A stretch of 64,000 bases of DNA from an uncultured Sphingomonadaceae bacterium (GTDB lineage Bacteria > Pseudomonadota > Alphaproteobacteria > Sphingomonadales > Sphingomonadaceae), in contig CANMNF010000001.1 in assembly GCA_947499255.1 (NCBI GenBank), positions 620,001-684,000 of the forward strand. The letters are read 5' to 3'. This document shows positions 55,799 through 64,000 of the stretch, in pieces. The notes beneath the pieces were generated by a model, which worked only from the letters and a program-made list of their open reading frames with translations, was not told the origin of the DNA and did not search any database. The translations under genes were made by a program, and so were the position numbers. Position 1 is the stretch's first letter; every line of letters starts with the position of its first letter.

Positions 55799-58030
55799 GT
55801 GGCCAATTCTCCACCTGATACAGCCTCTGGCCGGCCCGCCTTGCGCCTTCCACGATGGTGGCGGCGCGCGCAGATTGCCGCGCGGCGGATGAACCTGTTC
55901 CTGTGGCTGGAAGTGCTTTGTGCCGCCAGCCTCGCAGTCATGCTGGTATTGGCATTCGTGACGATTGGCGGCCGGACCGATGATACCCACCTCATCTCCA
56001 CAGCGACAGCGACGCTGCTGCTTGTCGGGGCCCTTTTTCCAGCGCTTGGGTTGATCGTCCTATGGGGCAGGCGGATTGCTATTCGGCGCGCTGGGGGAAC
56101 AACTGCGCGTTTGCACGTCAATCTGGTGTTTTTCTTTTCCACGATTGCTGCTGTCCCAACACTGTTGGTGGCTGTGTTCGCCAGTATTTTGTTCCAGGCT
56201 GGAGCAGAATTTTGGTTTTCCGACAGGCAACGCGGTATCCTGGAAAACGCCAATGAACTGGCGCGCGGATATTACGACGAAAATCAGCGGGCCGTGGGTG
56301 CTGAAGCACTGGCGATGGCGGGCGACTTGCGGTTTTTGATGGATATCATCTCAATCACAGGCGACGAATTTCAACAGCAATATGGCCGGCAGGTATGGCA
56401 GCGCGAATTAAGCGAGAGCGCAATTCTGGTAGAAGGCCAAGACGGCGGCATACGCACGTTTCTCATCGTTGATCCCAGCAGTGAGACAGAAACGCAGCGG
56501 GTCGAAAAAGAGAGTATTGACCGGTTGCGCGCTGGTGAATCGGTGGTCGTTAATGCTGAACAAAGCCGGATTGAGGCAGTCGTCACTTTAGACGACGCGC
56601 AAGGCATGTATCTTTACGTCATGCGGGATTCAAACCCGCTAGGCTTTGGTCAATGGGAAAGAGCGCAGCGCGTCCTTCGTGAATATGATCAATTGTCCGA
56701 ACGTTCTCAACAGCTGCTGCTACAATTCAACCTGGCGTTGTTTGTTACCTCGATCGCGTTGGTCAGTCTTGCCGTATGGGCCGCTTTGCGGTTTGCAGAC
56801 AGGCAGGTAAAACCGTTGGCCGATTTGGCAGAAGCTGCACGCGAAATCGGGGCAGGCAATTATGCCATGCGCGTGGATGGGCGGACAGGTCCTGATGAAA
56901 TTGGCCTGTTAAACCGGGCATTTAACCGCATGAGCGCGCAGATCGAACGACAAACTGATGCGCTTTTGGGGGCTAACACACAGCTCGCCAATCGCCGCGC
57001 GTTTATCGAAGCGGTGCTGCAATCCATTACCGCTGGTATTGTTTCTGTCGATGGTGAAGCGCGCGTTTTGTTGATGAATGCCTCAGCACAGGAATTGCTG
57101 TTGGAAAAGCAAGGTCCTGCACCTGTGGGTGAGAAGCTGGAGGATGTCGCCCCGCAATTTGTGCAGCTTCTCGAAAGTGGAATGGTCAGCGGCATAGTCC
57201 AGCTCAACCGCTCTGGCGAATTGCTGACTTTGGCCGTGAAACTGGCGCCGTCTTCTGATGGCTATGTTATTACTTTTGAAGATATTACCCGGCAATTGCT
57301 CGATCAAAGGCAGGCGGCCTGGTCAGATGTTGCGCGGCGTATTGCGCATGAGATTAAAAACCCGCTTACGCCCATTCAACTGGCTACAGAACGTTTACAG
57401 CGCCGCTACACCCGCCAAATCGCGCAAGATACCGAGCTTTTTGAAGAACTAACCGGCACGATCATCCGTCAGGTTGGTGACCTGCGCAAAATGGTAGACG
57501 AATTTTCCAGCTTTGCGCGCTTGCCAAAACCTGTATTCCGCAGCGAAGATGCTGTGGACCTCTTGCGCCAATCGCTTTTCCTGCAAGAAGTGGCGCGGCC
57601 AGATATCACCTATAGCCTGCGCGTTGATGGTGAGATCCCGCATATTGATTGCGATCGGCATCAGTTTGGCCAAGCGATGACCAACGTCCTTAAGAACGCC
57701 GCCGAAGCGGTCGAAGCGCGTGGGCGGGAAGCACCGCTTGATTGGCGCGCCAAGATCAATGTCTTGATAAGCGTGCAGGGCCAACACTTGGCAGTGAAAA
57801 TCGATGATAACGGCATCGGTCTGCCAACCAATGGTGAGAATATTATCGAGCCATACGTCACCACGCGAGAGAAGGGCACTGGCCTGGGCCTCGCGATTGT
57901 AAAGAAGATAGTTGAAGAACATGGCGGCGAAATCTTCTTCAAGCCACATGAACAAGGCGGCACCTCTGCCACTATGCGATTTGCGCTGCACCCTTCCAAT
58001 ACGGAAAGCGCGAGCGAGGCCGCCGAATGA
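55799..58030 (+). CDS. ntrY: Nitrogen regulation sensor kinase NtrY
   Basis: Membrane histidine kinase of 743 residues. Several transmembrane segments occupy the first 110 residues and one lies near residue 310; between them is a periplasmic sensor region. HAMP (DRQVKPLADLAEAAREIGAG), PAS, H-box [20 protein letters not shown] with His517, and the ATPase motifs VLKNAAEAVE, DDNGIGLP and GTGLGLAIVKKIV follow. The GTG at 55799 is used as start. It pairs with NtrX, 35 bases downstream; the pair responds to nitrogen, oxygen or redox state in relatives. Confidence 0.95.
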   Translation: MANSPPDTASGRPALRLPRWWRRAQIAARRMNLFLWLEVLCAASLAVMLVLAFVTIGGRTDDTHLISTATATLLLVGALFPALGLIVLWGRRIAIRRAGGTTARLHVNLVFFFSTIAAVPTLLVAVFASILFQAGAEFWFSDRQRGILENANELARGYYDENQRAVGAEALAMAGDLRFLMDIISITGDEFQQQYGRQVWQRELSESAILVEGQDGGIRTFLIVDPSSETETQRVEKESIDRLRAGESVVVNAEQSRIEAVVTLDDAQGMYLYVMRDSNPLGFGQWERAQRVLREYDQLSERSQQLLLQFNLALFVTSIALVSLAVWAALRFADRQVKPLADLAEAAREIGAGNYAMRVDGRTGPDEIGLLNRAFNRMSAQIERQTDALLGANTQLANRRAFIEAVLQSITAGIVSVDGEARVLLMNASAQELLLEKQGPAPVGEKLEDVAPQFVQLLESGMVSGIVQLNRSGELLTLAVKLAPSSDGYVITFEDITRQLLDQRQAAWSDVARRIAHEIKNPLTPIQLATERLQRRYTRQIAQDTELFEELTGTIIRQVGDLRKMVDEFSSFARLPKPVFRSEDAVDLLRQSLFLQEVARPDITYSLRVDGEIPHIDCDRHQFGQAMTNVLKNAAEAVEARGREAPLDWRAKINVLISVQGQHLAVKIDDNGIGLPTNGENIIEPYVTTREKGTGLGLAIVKKIVEEHGGEIFFKPHEQGGTSATMRFALHPSNTESASEAAE

Positions 58031-58065
58031 ACACGCCAACCAAACCTTTGTCTGGAGCAAGCTAA

Positions 58066-59448
58066 ATGGGTCTCGATATTCTGGTCGTAGACGATGAACG
58101 CGATATCCGCGATCTGGTCGCCGGTGTGCTTAGCGACGAAGGTTATGAATGCCGTACCGCCGGGGATAGCAACTCCGCCCTTGCGATGGTTGATGAACGC
58201 CGACCCAGCCTCGTCCTGCTAGACGTTTGGCTGCACGGCAGCCCGATGGACGGCCTTGAAGTGCTTGATGCGATCAAGGTGCGCGAACCAGATTTGCCGG
58301 TCATCATCTTTTCTGGTCACGGCAATATCGACACCGCCGTTTCCGCCGTCAGCCGCGGGGCGATGGATTTTATCGAAAAGCCGTTTGAAGCAGGACGTCT
58401 GCTGCATTTGGTCGAACGTGCAACAGAGACAGAGCGGCTGCGCCGTGAAAATGCGCGCCTGCGCGAAGGGTTTGCAGCGCCCGATGAATTCACCGGCAAC
58501 TCCGCTGTGATCAATCAGGTGCGCGCAACGCTCAAACGCGTTGCCAATACCGGCAGCCGCGTGCTGGTGAGCGGACCGGGAGGAGCCGGCAAGGAGATCG
58601 CCGCACGTCTTCTGCATGCGTGGAGCCCGCGCGAGGACAAGGCTTTTGTAACGGTCAATTCCGCCAGAATTACTCCAGAGCGCTTCGAGACGGAGCTTTT
58701 TGGCGAAGAAGCAGATGGCAAGCTCATCAAGACCGGCCTGCTCGAACTCGCCAATGGCGGCACGCTTTACCTAGATGAAGTCGCCGACATGCCTGAAAGC
58801 ACACAGGCGCGTATTCTACGCGTGTTGACCGATCAAAGCTTTGTGAGGGTAGGGGGCAACCGACAGGTGGGCGTGGATGTTCGGGTGGTGTCTTCGACAG
58901 CGCGCGATCTTGAGAAAGAGATCGAGGAAAAGCGTTTCCGCGAAGACTTGTTCTACCGCCTCAATGTTGTCCCGATCGCTATTCCATCGCTCAATGAGCG
59001 GCGCGAGGATATTCCTTCGCTAGCTGATCATTTCTTCACCCGCTATGCGCGCGAACAAGGTCTGACACCGCCAGAAATTATGCCTGAGGCGCTGGCCGCG
59101 CTCCAAGCCTATGATTGGCCGGGCAATGTTCGCCAATTGCGCAATGTAATCGAACGCACGGTGATCCTCGCTCCGCGCGAGAAATTTGCAACCATTGCCA
59201 CCGAAATGCTTCCACCCGAAATCACCGGAGGAAGCGGCGAATCGGGCAGTGGTATGTCCACACTGATGGGAGTTCCATTACGAGAGGCGCGGGAGAGCTT
59301 TGAACGCGAATATCTGCGCATTCAAATACGGCGGTTTTCCGGGAATATTTCAAAAACCGCTGGCTTTATTGGAATGGAACGCTCTGCCCTGCATCGCAAA
59401 TTGAAGCTTCTGGGAATGAACGAGCGGGAGAACAACTCAACCGATTGA
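58066..59448 (+). CDS. ntrX: Nitrogen regulation response regulator NtrX
   Basis: NtrC-family regulator of 460 residues. Receiver domain with Asp53 (LVLLDVWLHGSPMDG), AAA+ domain with Walker A GPGGAGKE and Walker B GGTLYLDEVADMP, and a C-terminal Fis HTH (GNISKTAGFIGMERSALHRK). Where NtrC has ELFGHERGAFTGA, NtrX has ELFGEEADGKLIKTG, so the GAFTGA loop is missing and activation of sigma-54 polymerase is unlikely. It probably works as a sigma-70-type regulator. Confidence 0.95.
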   Translation: MGLDILVVDDERDIRDLVAGVLSDEGYECRTAGDSNSALAMVDERRPSLVLLDVWLHGSPMDGLEVLDAIKVREPDLPVIIFSGHGNIDTAVSAVSRGAMDFIEKPFEAGRLLHLVERATETERLRRENARLREGFAAPDEFTGNSAVINQVRATLKRVANTGSRVLVSGPGGAGKEIAARLLHAWSPREDKAFVTVNSARITPERFETELFGEEADGKLIKTGLLELANGGTLYLDEVADMPESTQARILRVLTDQSFVRVGGNRQVGVDVRVVSSTARDLEKEIEEKRFREDLFYRLNVVPIAIPSLNERREDIPSLADHFFTRYAREQGLTPPEIMPEALAALQAYDWPGNVRQLRNVIERTVILAPREKFATIATEMLPPEITGGSGESGSGMSTLMGVPLREARESFEREYLRIQIRRFSGNISKTAGFIGMERSALHRKLKLLGMNERENNSTD

Positions 59449-59592
59449 TTTTGATAGATTTCATATATTCTCGATTGCAATTGCACAAGAAATGCTGCAC
59501 TTGCGAAGAAGTACTTCGGATTGTCTATCAATTGTCGCAAGGACCATCCAGAAAGCGCCAAGGTGCGCCAAGAACAATATGGAGTCAGCAAA

Positions 59593-60165
59593 ATGACCAA
59601 GGGCACTTTAACCCCGCGTGCGCGATCTGCGCCACCACCTCCTGCGCCTCCTCCTGTATCAGTGGTGAAGGGTGGCAACTTGCAAGATGCCTTTCTCAAC
59701 CACCTGCGTCGTGAAAAAACGCCTGTTACCATGTTCCTGGTGAAAGGCGTAAAACTGCAAGGCGTCGTGACATGGTTCGATAATTTCTCGATCCTTCTGC
59801 GCCGTGATGGCCAGGCGCAATTGGTTTATAAGCATGCAATCTCAACGATCATGCCGGGCCAGCCCATCGACGCTGAAATGTTTGCAACCGCCGAAGCGCA
59901 GCGCAAGCAACGCTTGTTACAAGATGTCTTCTTGTCCAGCGTGCGCGAAGCCGAAGTCCAGGTGACAATGTTCCTCGTCAACGGCGTAATGCTGCAAGGG
60001 CGCATTGCCGCCTATGATCAGTTTTCAACGATGTTGGAGCGTGAAGGCTTCGTCCAACTGGCCTATAAACACGCTGTTTCGACCATCCAGCCTGCAGATC
60101 CTGTTGATCTTACAGGCGATCTGGACGATGGCGAACTTGAAGACGTTGAAGAAGAAGCTGCCTGA
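59593..60165 (+). CDS. hfq: Tandem-domain RNA chaperone Hfq
   Basis: 190-residue Hfq with two Sm repeats; ordinary Hfq has 70-110 residues and one. After a Pro-rich N-terminus (residues 11-25), repeat 1 spans about 28-90 ([46 protein letters not shown]) and repeat 2 about 108-168 ([46 protein letters not shown]). Both keep the Sm2 YKH signature; the basic RR rim patch is kept only in repeat 1. The C-terminus is acidic ([15 protein letters not shown]). The ATG at 59593 has GGAG upstream. Three chains could form the six-Sm ring. Confidence 0.96.
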   Translation: MTKGTLTPRARSAPPPPAPPPVSVVKGGNLQDAFLNHLRREKTPVTMFLVKGVKLQGVVTWFDNFSILLRRDGQAQLVYKHAISTIMPGQPIDAEMFATAEAQRKQRLLQDVFLSSVREAEVQVTMFLVNGVMLQGRIAAYDQFSTMLEREGFVQLAYKHAVSTIQPADPVDLTGDLDDGELEDVEEEAA

Positions 60166-60218
60166 TATTTGAAAATGATGACATTGCAGGCGAAGTAACG
60201 CGCGGTGCGCGTGCCCTT

Positions 60219-61499
60219 GTGGTGTGTCCGGACATCCGCGGCCAGCGTTTAAGCGAAGATCCAGAGGCGCGGCTTGATGAAGCGCGCGGCCTTGCGCTCG
60301 CTATCGGTATAATCATTGCCGATGCGCAGATCATCGCCATTCGCGAAGTTCGGCCCAACACATTGTTCGGGGCTGGGCAGGTTGAGCGGATTAAGACCGA
60401 TTGCGAGCTCCACGAAGCTGAGCTGGTCATCGTTGACGGCGCGCTATCGCCCATCCAACAGCGCAACCTTGAAGAAAAGCTGAAACGCAAGGTCATCGAC
60501 CGGACCGGCCTGATCCTTGAAATATTTGGCGAACGCGCGGCCACCGCCGAAGGTCGCCTGCAAGTTGAACTTGCGCATCTGGATTATCAACAAAGCCGGT
60601 TGGTACGCAGCTGGACTCACTTGGAGCGGCAACGCGGTGGCTTCGGCTTCCTGGGCGGCCCCGGAGAAACGCAGATTGAGGCTGATCGCCGGATGATCCG
60701 CGATCGCATGGCGAAATTGCGCCGCGAGCTGGAACAGGTCCGCAAAACGCGCGAGCTGCATCGTAAACGACGGGGAAGGGCGCCCTGGCCTGTCGTCGCC
60801 CTTGTCGGCTATACCAATGCGGGCAAATCTACGCTGTTCAACCGTTTGACCGGTGCCGAAGTTATGGCGGAAGACATGCTCTTCGCCACGCTCGACCCGA
60901 CCATGCGCGCCATTTCTCTGCCCGGCGTGGAAAAGGCGATTCTTTCGGACACGGTAGGCTTCATTTCCGATTTGCCGACGCAGCTCGTCGCCGCATTCCG
61001 CGCGACGTTGGAAGAAGTCACCGCCGCCGATATCATCCTGCATGTGCGCGATATCGCTAATCACGATAGTGCAGCGCAAAAGCAGCAAGTTTTGGGAGTA
61101 CTTACCGATCTTGGCGTGCTTGATGAAGACGATGGGGTTTCCGAAATGCCCATCCTCGAAGTCTGGAACAAATGGGATTTGCTGAGCGAGGAAGATCGCG
61201 CCGATTTAACGGATATTGCCGCACAGCGCGAAGATGTTGTTTGCATTTCCGCCATCACCGGTATGGGCAATGAAGCACTGCTCAAACGCCTTTCCACAGA
61301 GCTGACTGCAGGCTCCAGCGTGCACGACATCACCTTGTCAGCCGCCGATGGTGCCAAGATTGCCTGGCTTCATGCCCATGGCGAAGTTTTGGACGATGCA
61401 GATGCAGGAGAAGGGGAGGAGGGCCCCATGCGCCGCCTCACCGTGCGCCTGGGCGCCAAAGAACGCGGACAGTTTGTAAGCCAGATGGAAGCGAATTAA
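60219..61499 (+). CDS. hflX: GTPase HflX
   Basis: Ribosome-binding GTPase, 426 residues from the first canonical start (GTG 60219). The N-terminal domain has NTLFGAGQVERIK, ALSPIQQRNLEEKL, DRTGLILEIFGERA and TAEGRLQVELAHLDY; then SWTHLERQRGGFGFLGGPGE, G1 GYTNAGKST, G3 DTVGFISDLPTQLV and G4 NKWD. The open frame continues upstream to 60150, and the codons for EVTRGARALVV just before 60219 look like genuine HflX sequence. The true start may be a CTG at 60162 overlapping the hfq stop as CTGA. Confidence 0.94.
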   Translation: MVCPDIRGQRLSEDPEARLDEARGLALAIGIIIADAQIIAIREVRPNTLFGAGQVERIKTDCELHEAELVIVDGALSPIQQRNLEEKLKRKVIDRTGLILEIFGERAATAEGRLQVELAHLDYQQSRLVRSWTHLERQRGGFGFLGGPGETQIEADRRMIRDRMAKLRRELEQVRKTRELHRKRRGRAPWPVVALVGYTNAGKSTLFNRLTGAEVMAEDMLFATLDPTMRAISLPGVEKAILSDTVGFISDLPTQLVAAFRATLEEVTAADIILHVRDIANHDSAAQKQQVLGVLTDLGVLDEDDGVSEMPILEVWNKWDLLSEEDRADLTDIAAQREDVVCISAITGMGNEALLKRLSTELTAGSSVHDITLSAADGAKIAWLHAHGEVLDDADAGEGEEGPMRRLTVRLGAKERGQFVSQMEAN

Positions 61500-62269
61500 G
61501 CTTTATCTTCCATGCGCTTGGCTCTCTGCCAATACTCTTCCTGCGCATCCAAAGACAGCTCTGCCATATCTTCGCCATCCTTGGCGGCCAGTTCTTCCAT
61601 CGTCCGAAACCGCGTTTCAAACTTGCTATTTGATATACGCAACGCCTCTTCGGGATCCACGCCGAACCGGCGCACTATGTTGACCGCAACGAACAACACA
61701 TCGCCCGCTTCCATTAAGCGTTCTGCATCGGTTTGCGCCCCTTCAAGCTCGGCGACTTCTTCTGCAAACTTGTCCAATGGTCCTTGCACGTCCGGCCATT
61801 CAAATCCGATACGCGCGGCGCGTTTTTGCAATTTGCTGGAACGTAGGAGTGCGGGAAGGGCGTTCGCCACGCCATCCATTGCACTGGATGCGCCGGCATT
61901 CTCGCGCTCAGCTGCTTTGAGCGTTTCCCAACGGCCTTCTTCCATCACGCCGCCTTCATCGCCAAAAATGTGCGGATGGCGCGCTTCCATCTTGTCACAA
62001 ATGGACTTCGCGACATCATCGAACGCGAAATGGCCAGCTTCTTGGGCCATGCGCGCATGGAAGACAACTTGCAGCAACAGATCGCCAAGCTCGCCGCGCA
62101 GATCAACCATGTCGCTGCGATCAATCGCATCGGCGACCTCATAGGCTTCTTCAATCGTATAAGGCGCGATTGTTTTGAAGTTCTGCGCGACGTCCCATTC
62201 GCACCCGTCAACAGGATCGCGCAGACGCGCCATGATGGTGAGGAGGCGGTCTATTTGTGGCTCACTCAC
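61496..62269 (-). CDS. mazG: Nucleoside triphosphate pyrophosphohydrolase MazG
   Basis: Hydrolyses NTPs to NMP and pyrophosphate, limiting damaged nucleotides and affecting ppGpp levels in some species. 257 residues with two MazG folds: LRDPVDGCEWDVAQNFKTIA, YTIEEAYEVADAID, LRGELGDLLLQVVFHARMA in the first and FAEEVAELEGAQTDAE, LMEAGDVLFVAVNIVRR in the second, keeping the ExxE and ExxD metal ligands. The start is GTG at 62269 with AAGGA upstream. The stop overlaps the hflX stop in TTAA. Confidence 0.95.
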   Translation of the reverse strand: MSEPQIDRLLTIMARLRDPVDGCEWDVAQNFKTIAPYTIEEAYEVADAIDRSDMVDLRGELGDLLLQVVFHARMAQEAGHFAFDDVAKSICDKMEARHPHIFGDEGGVMEEGRWETLKAAERENAGASSAMDGVANALPALLRSSKLQKRAARIGFEWPDVQGPLDKFAEEVAELEGAQTDAERLMEAGDVLFVAVNIVRRFGVDPEEALRISNSKFETRFRTMEELAAKDGEDMAELSLDAQEEYWQRAKRMEDKA

Positions 62270-62345
62270 ATCGCATCCTTGGATTGATAATATATATTAT
62301 GTAAAATATTTGGCAGCTTCTCAGAGGCAGTGTCAGCGTCCTCAT

Positions 62346-62513
62346 TCACGAAAACCATGTGAAAGCGAGAATCACAAAGATGAAAATGCCAAGCCAAATC
62401 ATTACCATGCTGAGCGTCTTTCGACCATCGACCCGGTAGGATCGATATCCAAACACCATCAAAACCAGCCATCCAATCATGGCCACCAGAGAAACCAATG
62501 CGCCTTCGCTCAT
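62346..62513 (-). CDS. Small two-span membrane protein
   Basis: 55-residue protein in a frame too short for most gene tables. It runs MSEGALVSLVAMIGWLVLMV, a short basic loop (GYRSYRVDGRKTLS), then a second hydrophobic segment MVMIWLGIFIFVILAFTW. The ATG at 62513 overlaps the stop of the upstream hydrolase gene as ATGA, the same coupling used by its neighbours, which supports it as real. Orientation by positive charges puts the loop in the cytoplasm. Function unknown. Confidence 0.72.
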   Translation of the reverse strand: MSEGALVSLVAMIGWLVLMVFGYRSYRVDGRKTLSMVMIWLGIFIFVILAFTWFS

Positions 62514-63277
62514 GCGGTCAACTCCATTCCGTCATAGCCGACAAACACACCTTTGGGCACCTCTTCGCTCAGCGTACGATAATCCATGCTGATATCCAGA
62601 TGCGTCAAGATGGCCCGTTTTGCCCGGACGCGTTTGGCAAGATCAAGCGCCATACCAAGATGGGCATGCGTTGGATGCGGCTCTCGGCGCAAACAATCGG
62701 TCACCAGGATATCAACGCCTTTGAAAAACTTCACCATATCGCCGGTAATCGCACTGAAGTCTGTCGCATAAGCTATTGATTTGCCGTCAGCTTCAAAGCG
62801 AAAAGCGGTGCTGGAGGTCGGTCCATGCGGCATTTCCAGAGAGCCGACCTTAAACCCTGCCAGAATGCGGATATTCTCCAGCGTATTGAGCTCAACAATC
62901 GTTGGATAACCAAATTCGCCCGCAAAAACATAGCTGAAGCGGCTGCGTAGCCGTTTGACCGTATTCTGCGATCCAAAACCTGGAATAGGTCCCGCTCGAC
63001 CAAACCGCATAGGCCGCAAATCATCAATGCCATGGCAATGATCTGCGTGATCATGCGTCCAGAACACCGCATCCACTTTGCCAATATCATTGGCGAGCAT
63101 CTGATGCCGCAAATCTGTCGAAGTATCGACCAACAAACGCGCGCCAGCATTGCTTTCTACCACCACGGAAACGCGCGAGCGGCGATTGCGCGGCTCTTTG
63201 GGGTCGCAATCGCCCCAATTGTTGCCGATCCGCGGAACACCTGTGGACGTGCCAGAACCCAGAACGATAACTTTCAC
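62510..63277 (-). CDS. Metallo-beta-lactamase fold hydrolase, PhnP-like
   Basis: 255-residue MBL-fold protein. It starts KVIVLGSGTSTGVPRIG and has the metal motif THDHADHCHGIDDLRPM, then MPHGPTSSTAFRF, YATDFSAI, TDCLRREPHPTHAHL and TVxH-like ILTHLDISMDY. This is the PhnP/RNase Z-related group acting on cyclic phosphodiesters. The neighbourhood tatD-PhnP-like is common next to metG and holB. Its ATG overlaps the tatD stop by four bases. Confidence 0.9.
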   Translation of the reverse strand: MKVIVLGSGTSTGVPRIGNNWGDCDPKEPRNRRSRVSVVVESNAGARLLVDTSTDLRHQMLANDIGKVDAVFWTHDHADHCHGIDDLRPMRFGRAGPIPGFGSQNTVKRLRSRFSYVFAGEFGYPTIVELNTLENIRILAGFKVGSLEMPHGPTSSTAFRFEADGKSIAYATDFSAITGDMVKFFKGVDILVTDCLRREPHPTHAHLGMALDLAKRVRAKRAILTHLDISMDYRTLSEEVPKGVFVGYDGMELTA

Positions 63278-64000
63278 GAAGCTTTCGCCTTGTTAAACAG
63301 CGCGAAAAAGTTGTCTGTGGTGAACTGGGCCAACGTATTCACATCCTCACCACGCAGTTCTGCGACAAATTCGGCGGTATTGCGCACATAGGCAGGTTCG
63401 CAGGTTTTCCCGCGATGCGGCACTGGCGCGAGGAACGGGCTATCAGTTTCGACCAGCATCTTGTCTGCAGGAATTTCTTTTGCAAATTCTTGTAGTTCGC
63501 GCGCGTTCTTAAACGTTACGATACCTGAAAGCGATATCGTCAAACCCATTTCCAAGACCGCGCGACCAAACTCAGGCGAAGCGGTAAAACAATGGATCAA
63601 AGCGGGGAAATCGCCCTTCCCTTTCTCCTCTCGCAGTATTTCAAGCGTGTCGTCCTCAGCATCGCGCGTATGGATCACGATAGGCAGGCCAGTCTCCCGC
63701 GCAATGCCGATATGCATGCGAAACAGATCGCGCTGCACCGCCCGGTCCGATTTGTCGTAATAATAATCGAGGCCGCTTTCCCCGATGCCGATCACACGGT
63801 CATGCTGAGACGCGTGGCGCAAGATATCCTCGCCAAGGTCTGCATGATGGTCCACTTCGTGCGGATGGATGCCGACGGTCGCCCAGACATCGCCTTCGCG
63901 CTCTGCCACAGCCACAACATCACGCCATTCGCGTTCGCGGGTGGATATGTTGAGAAAGCCGGTGACGCCAGCGGCCCTCGCCCGATCCAGCGCGCCCGCT
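63274..64000 (-). CDS. tatD: TatD-family deoxyribonuclease (partial)
   Basis: Metal-dependent hydrolase of the TatD family, with 241 C-terminal residues in the window; the N-terminus lies beyond 64000. The frame is open to the edge, where ARAAGVTGFLNISTRER precedes the part that begins with GTG at 63915. Metal ligands and motifs: VGIHPHEVDHH, IGESGLDYYYDKSD, VIHTRDAEDD, IHCFTASPEF and LVETDSPFLAPVPHRGK. It is the first gene seen of the unit leading to the PhnP-like and small membrane protein genes. Confidence 0.94.
   Translation of the reverse strand, partial: AGALDRARAAGVTGFLNISTREREWRDVVAVAEREGDVWATVGIHPHEVDHHADLGEDILRHASQHDRVIGIGESGLDYYYDKSDRAVQRDLFRMHIGIARETGLPIVIHTRDAEDDTLEILREEKGKGDFPALIHCFTASPEFGRAVLEMGLTISLSGIVTFKNARELQEFAKEIPADKMLVETDSPFLAPVPHRGKTCEPAYVRNTAEFVAELRGEDVNTLAQFTTDNFFALFNKAKAS

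Noticed and set aside
59449-59592. Possible sigma-54 promoter before hfq, given the adjacent ntr genes
   Set aside because: I found no sequence with the GG/GC (-24/-12) spacing of a sigma-54 site; TGC steps there do not fit the consensus.
62266-62472. 68-codon minus-strand frame before mazG
   Set aside because: It overlaps a better-supported 55-residue membrane protein in another frame, and lacks a ribosome binding site or any coupling to neighbours.

Overview
The window looks like core chromosome of a Sphingomonadales alphaproteobacterium, most probably an Erythrobacter-like member of Erythrobacteraceae. I base this on gene content and order, read by eye, with no database search. The clues are a stand-alone small-type PurL, the run dusB-ntrB-ntrC-ntrY-ntrX-hfq-hflX, a fused IspDF, the order yqeY-dnaG-rpoD, an mreBCD-mrdA-rodA cluster, and an Hfq made of two Sm repeats in one chain. 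Genes are tightly packed. No gap without a gene exceeds about 300 bases. I saw no rRNA, CRISPR array, prophage or insertion sequence, and only one tRNA.

Layout. Bases 1-5518: partial ilvB, then miaA and serB diverging from overlapping starts, an iodotyrosine-deiodinase-like nitroreductase, and purL. Bases 5605-13396 are a forward run: xseB, ispA, coaD, a secreted cyclophilin, queA, an ABC-2 exporter pair, a DUF481 outer membrane protein, tgt and a chorismate mutase. Bases 13457-24171 are a reverse run: rpsD, trmJ-nrdR-small protein-glyA-rpiB, an orphan ParA, then DUF2059, rpoD, dnaG, a lipoprotein and yqeY. Bases 24330-30223: carA, a small lipoprotein, a repeat-bounded DUF559 nuclease gene, carB and greA. 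Bases 30258-32536: DUF4170 and a four-gene membrane-protein set resembling yqjD-yqjE. Bases 32685-36376: eno, ribH, and an HTH-fused ribB diverging from a flavin reductase across a palindromic operator. Bases 36373-43189: an M48 peptidase just behind tRNA-Lys, then the rod-shape operon. Bases 43378-48387: mutL, a lipoprotein, a NYN protein, and a bicarbonate module (SbtA, a PII-like protein, beta carbonic anhydrase). Bases 48586-52143: lipA, a RatA/Coq10-like protein, cinA, a periplasmic protein and ispDF. Bases 52223-61499: the dusB-ntr-hfq-hflX block. Bases 61496-64000: mazG, a 55-residue membrane protein, a PhnP-like hydrolase and partial tatD.

Functional themes. queA and tgt serve queuosine in tRNA; miaA, trmJ and dusB add further tRNA modification. 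ispA and ispDF belong to isoprenoid synthesis, purL and carAB to nucleotides, ribH and ribB to riboflavin. Two NtrBC-type two-component pairs sit beside the RNA chaperone Hfq. The best candidates for undescribed biology are (i) the ribB gene with an N-terminal DNA-binding domain, a zinc-less cyclohydrolase domain and two operator-like sites spaced three helical turns apart; (ii) the DUF559 nuclease gene whose ends lie in or next to REP-like palindromes; (iii) the SbtA/PII/carbonic anhydrase set in an apparent heterotroph; and (iv) the IYD-like dehalogenase. Coordinates include stop codons. Where I moved a start away from the longest open frame, the entry says why.
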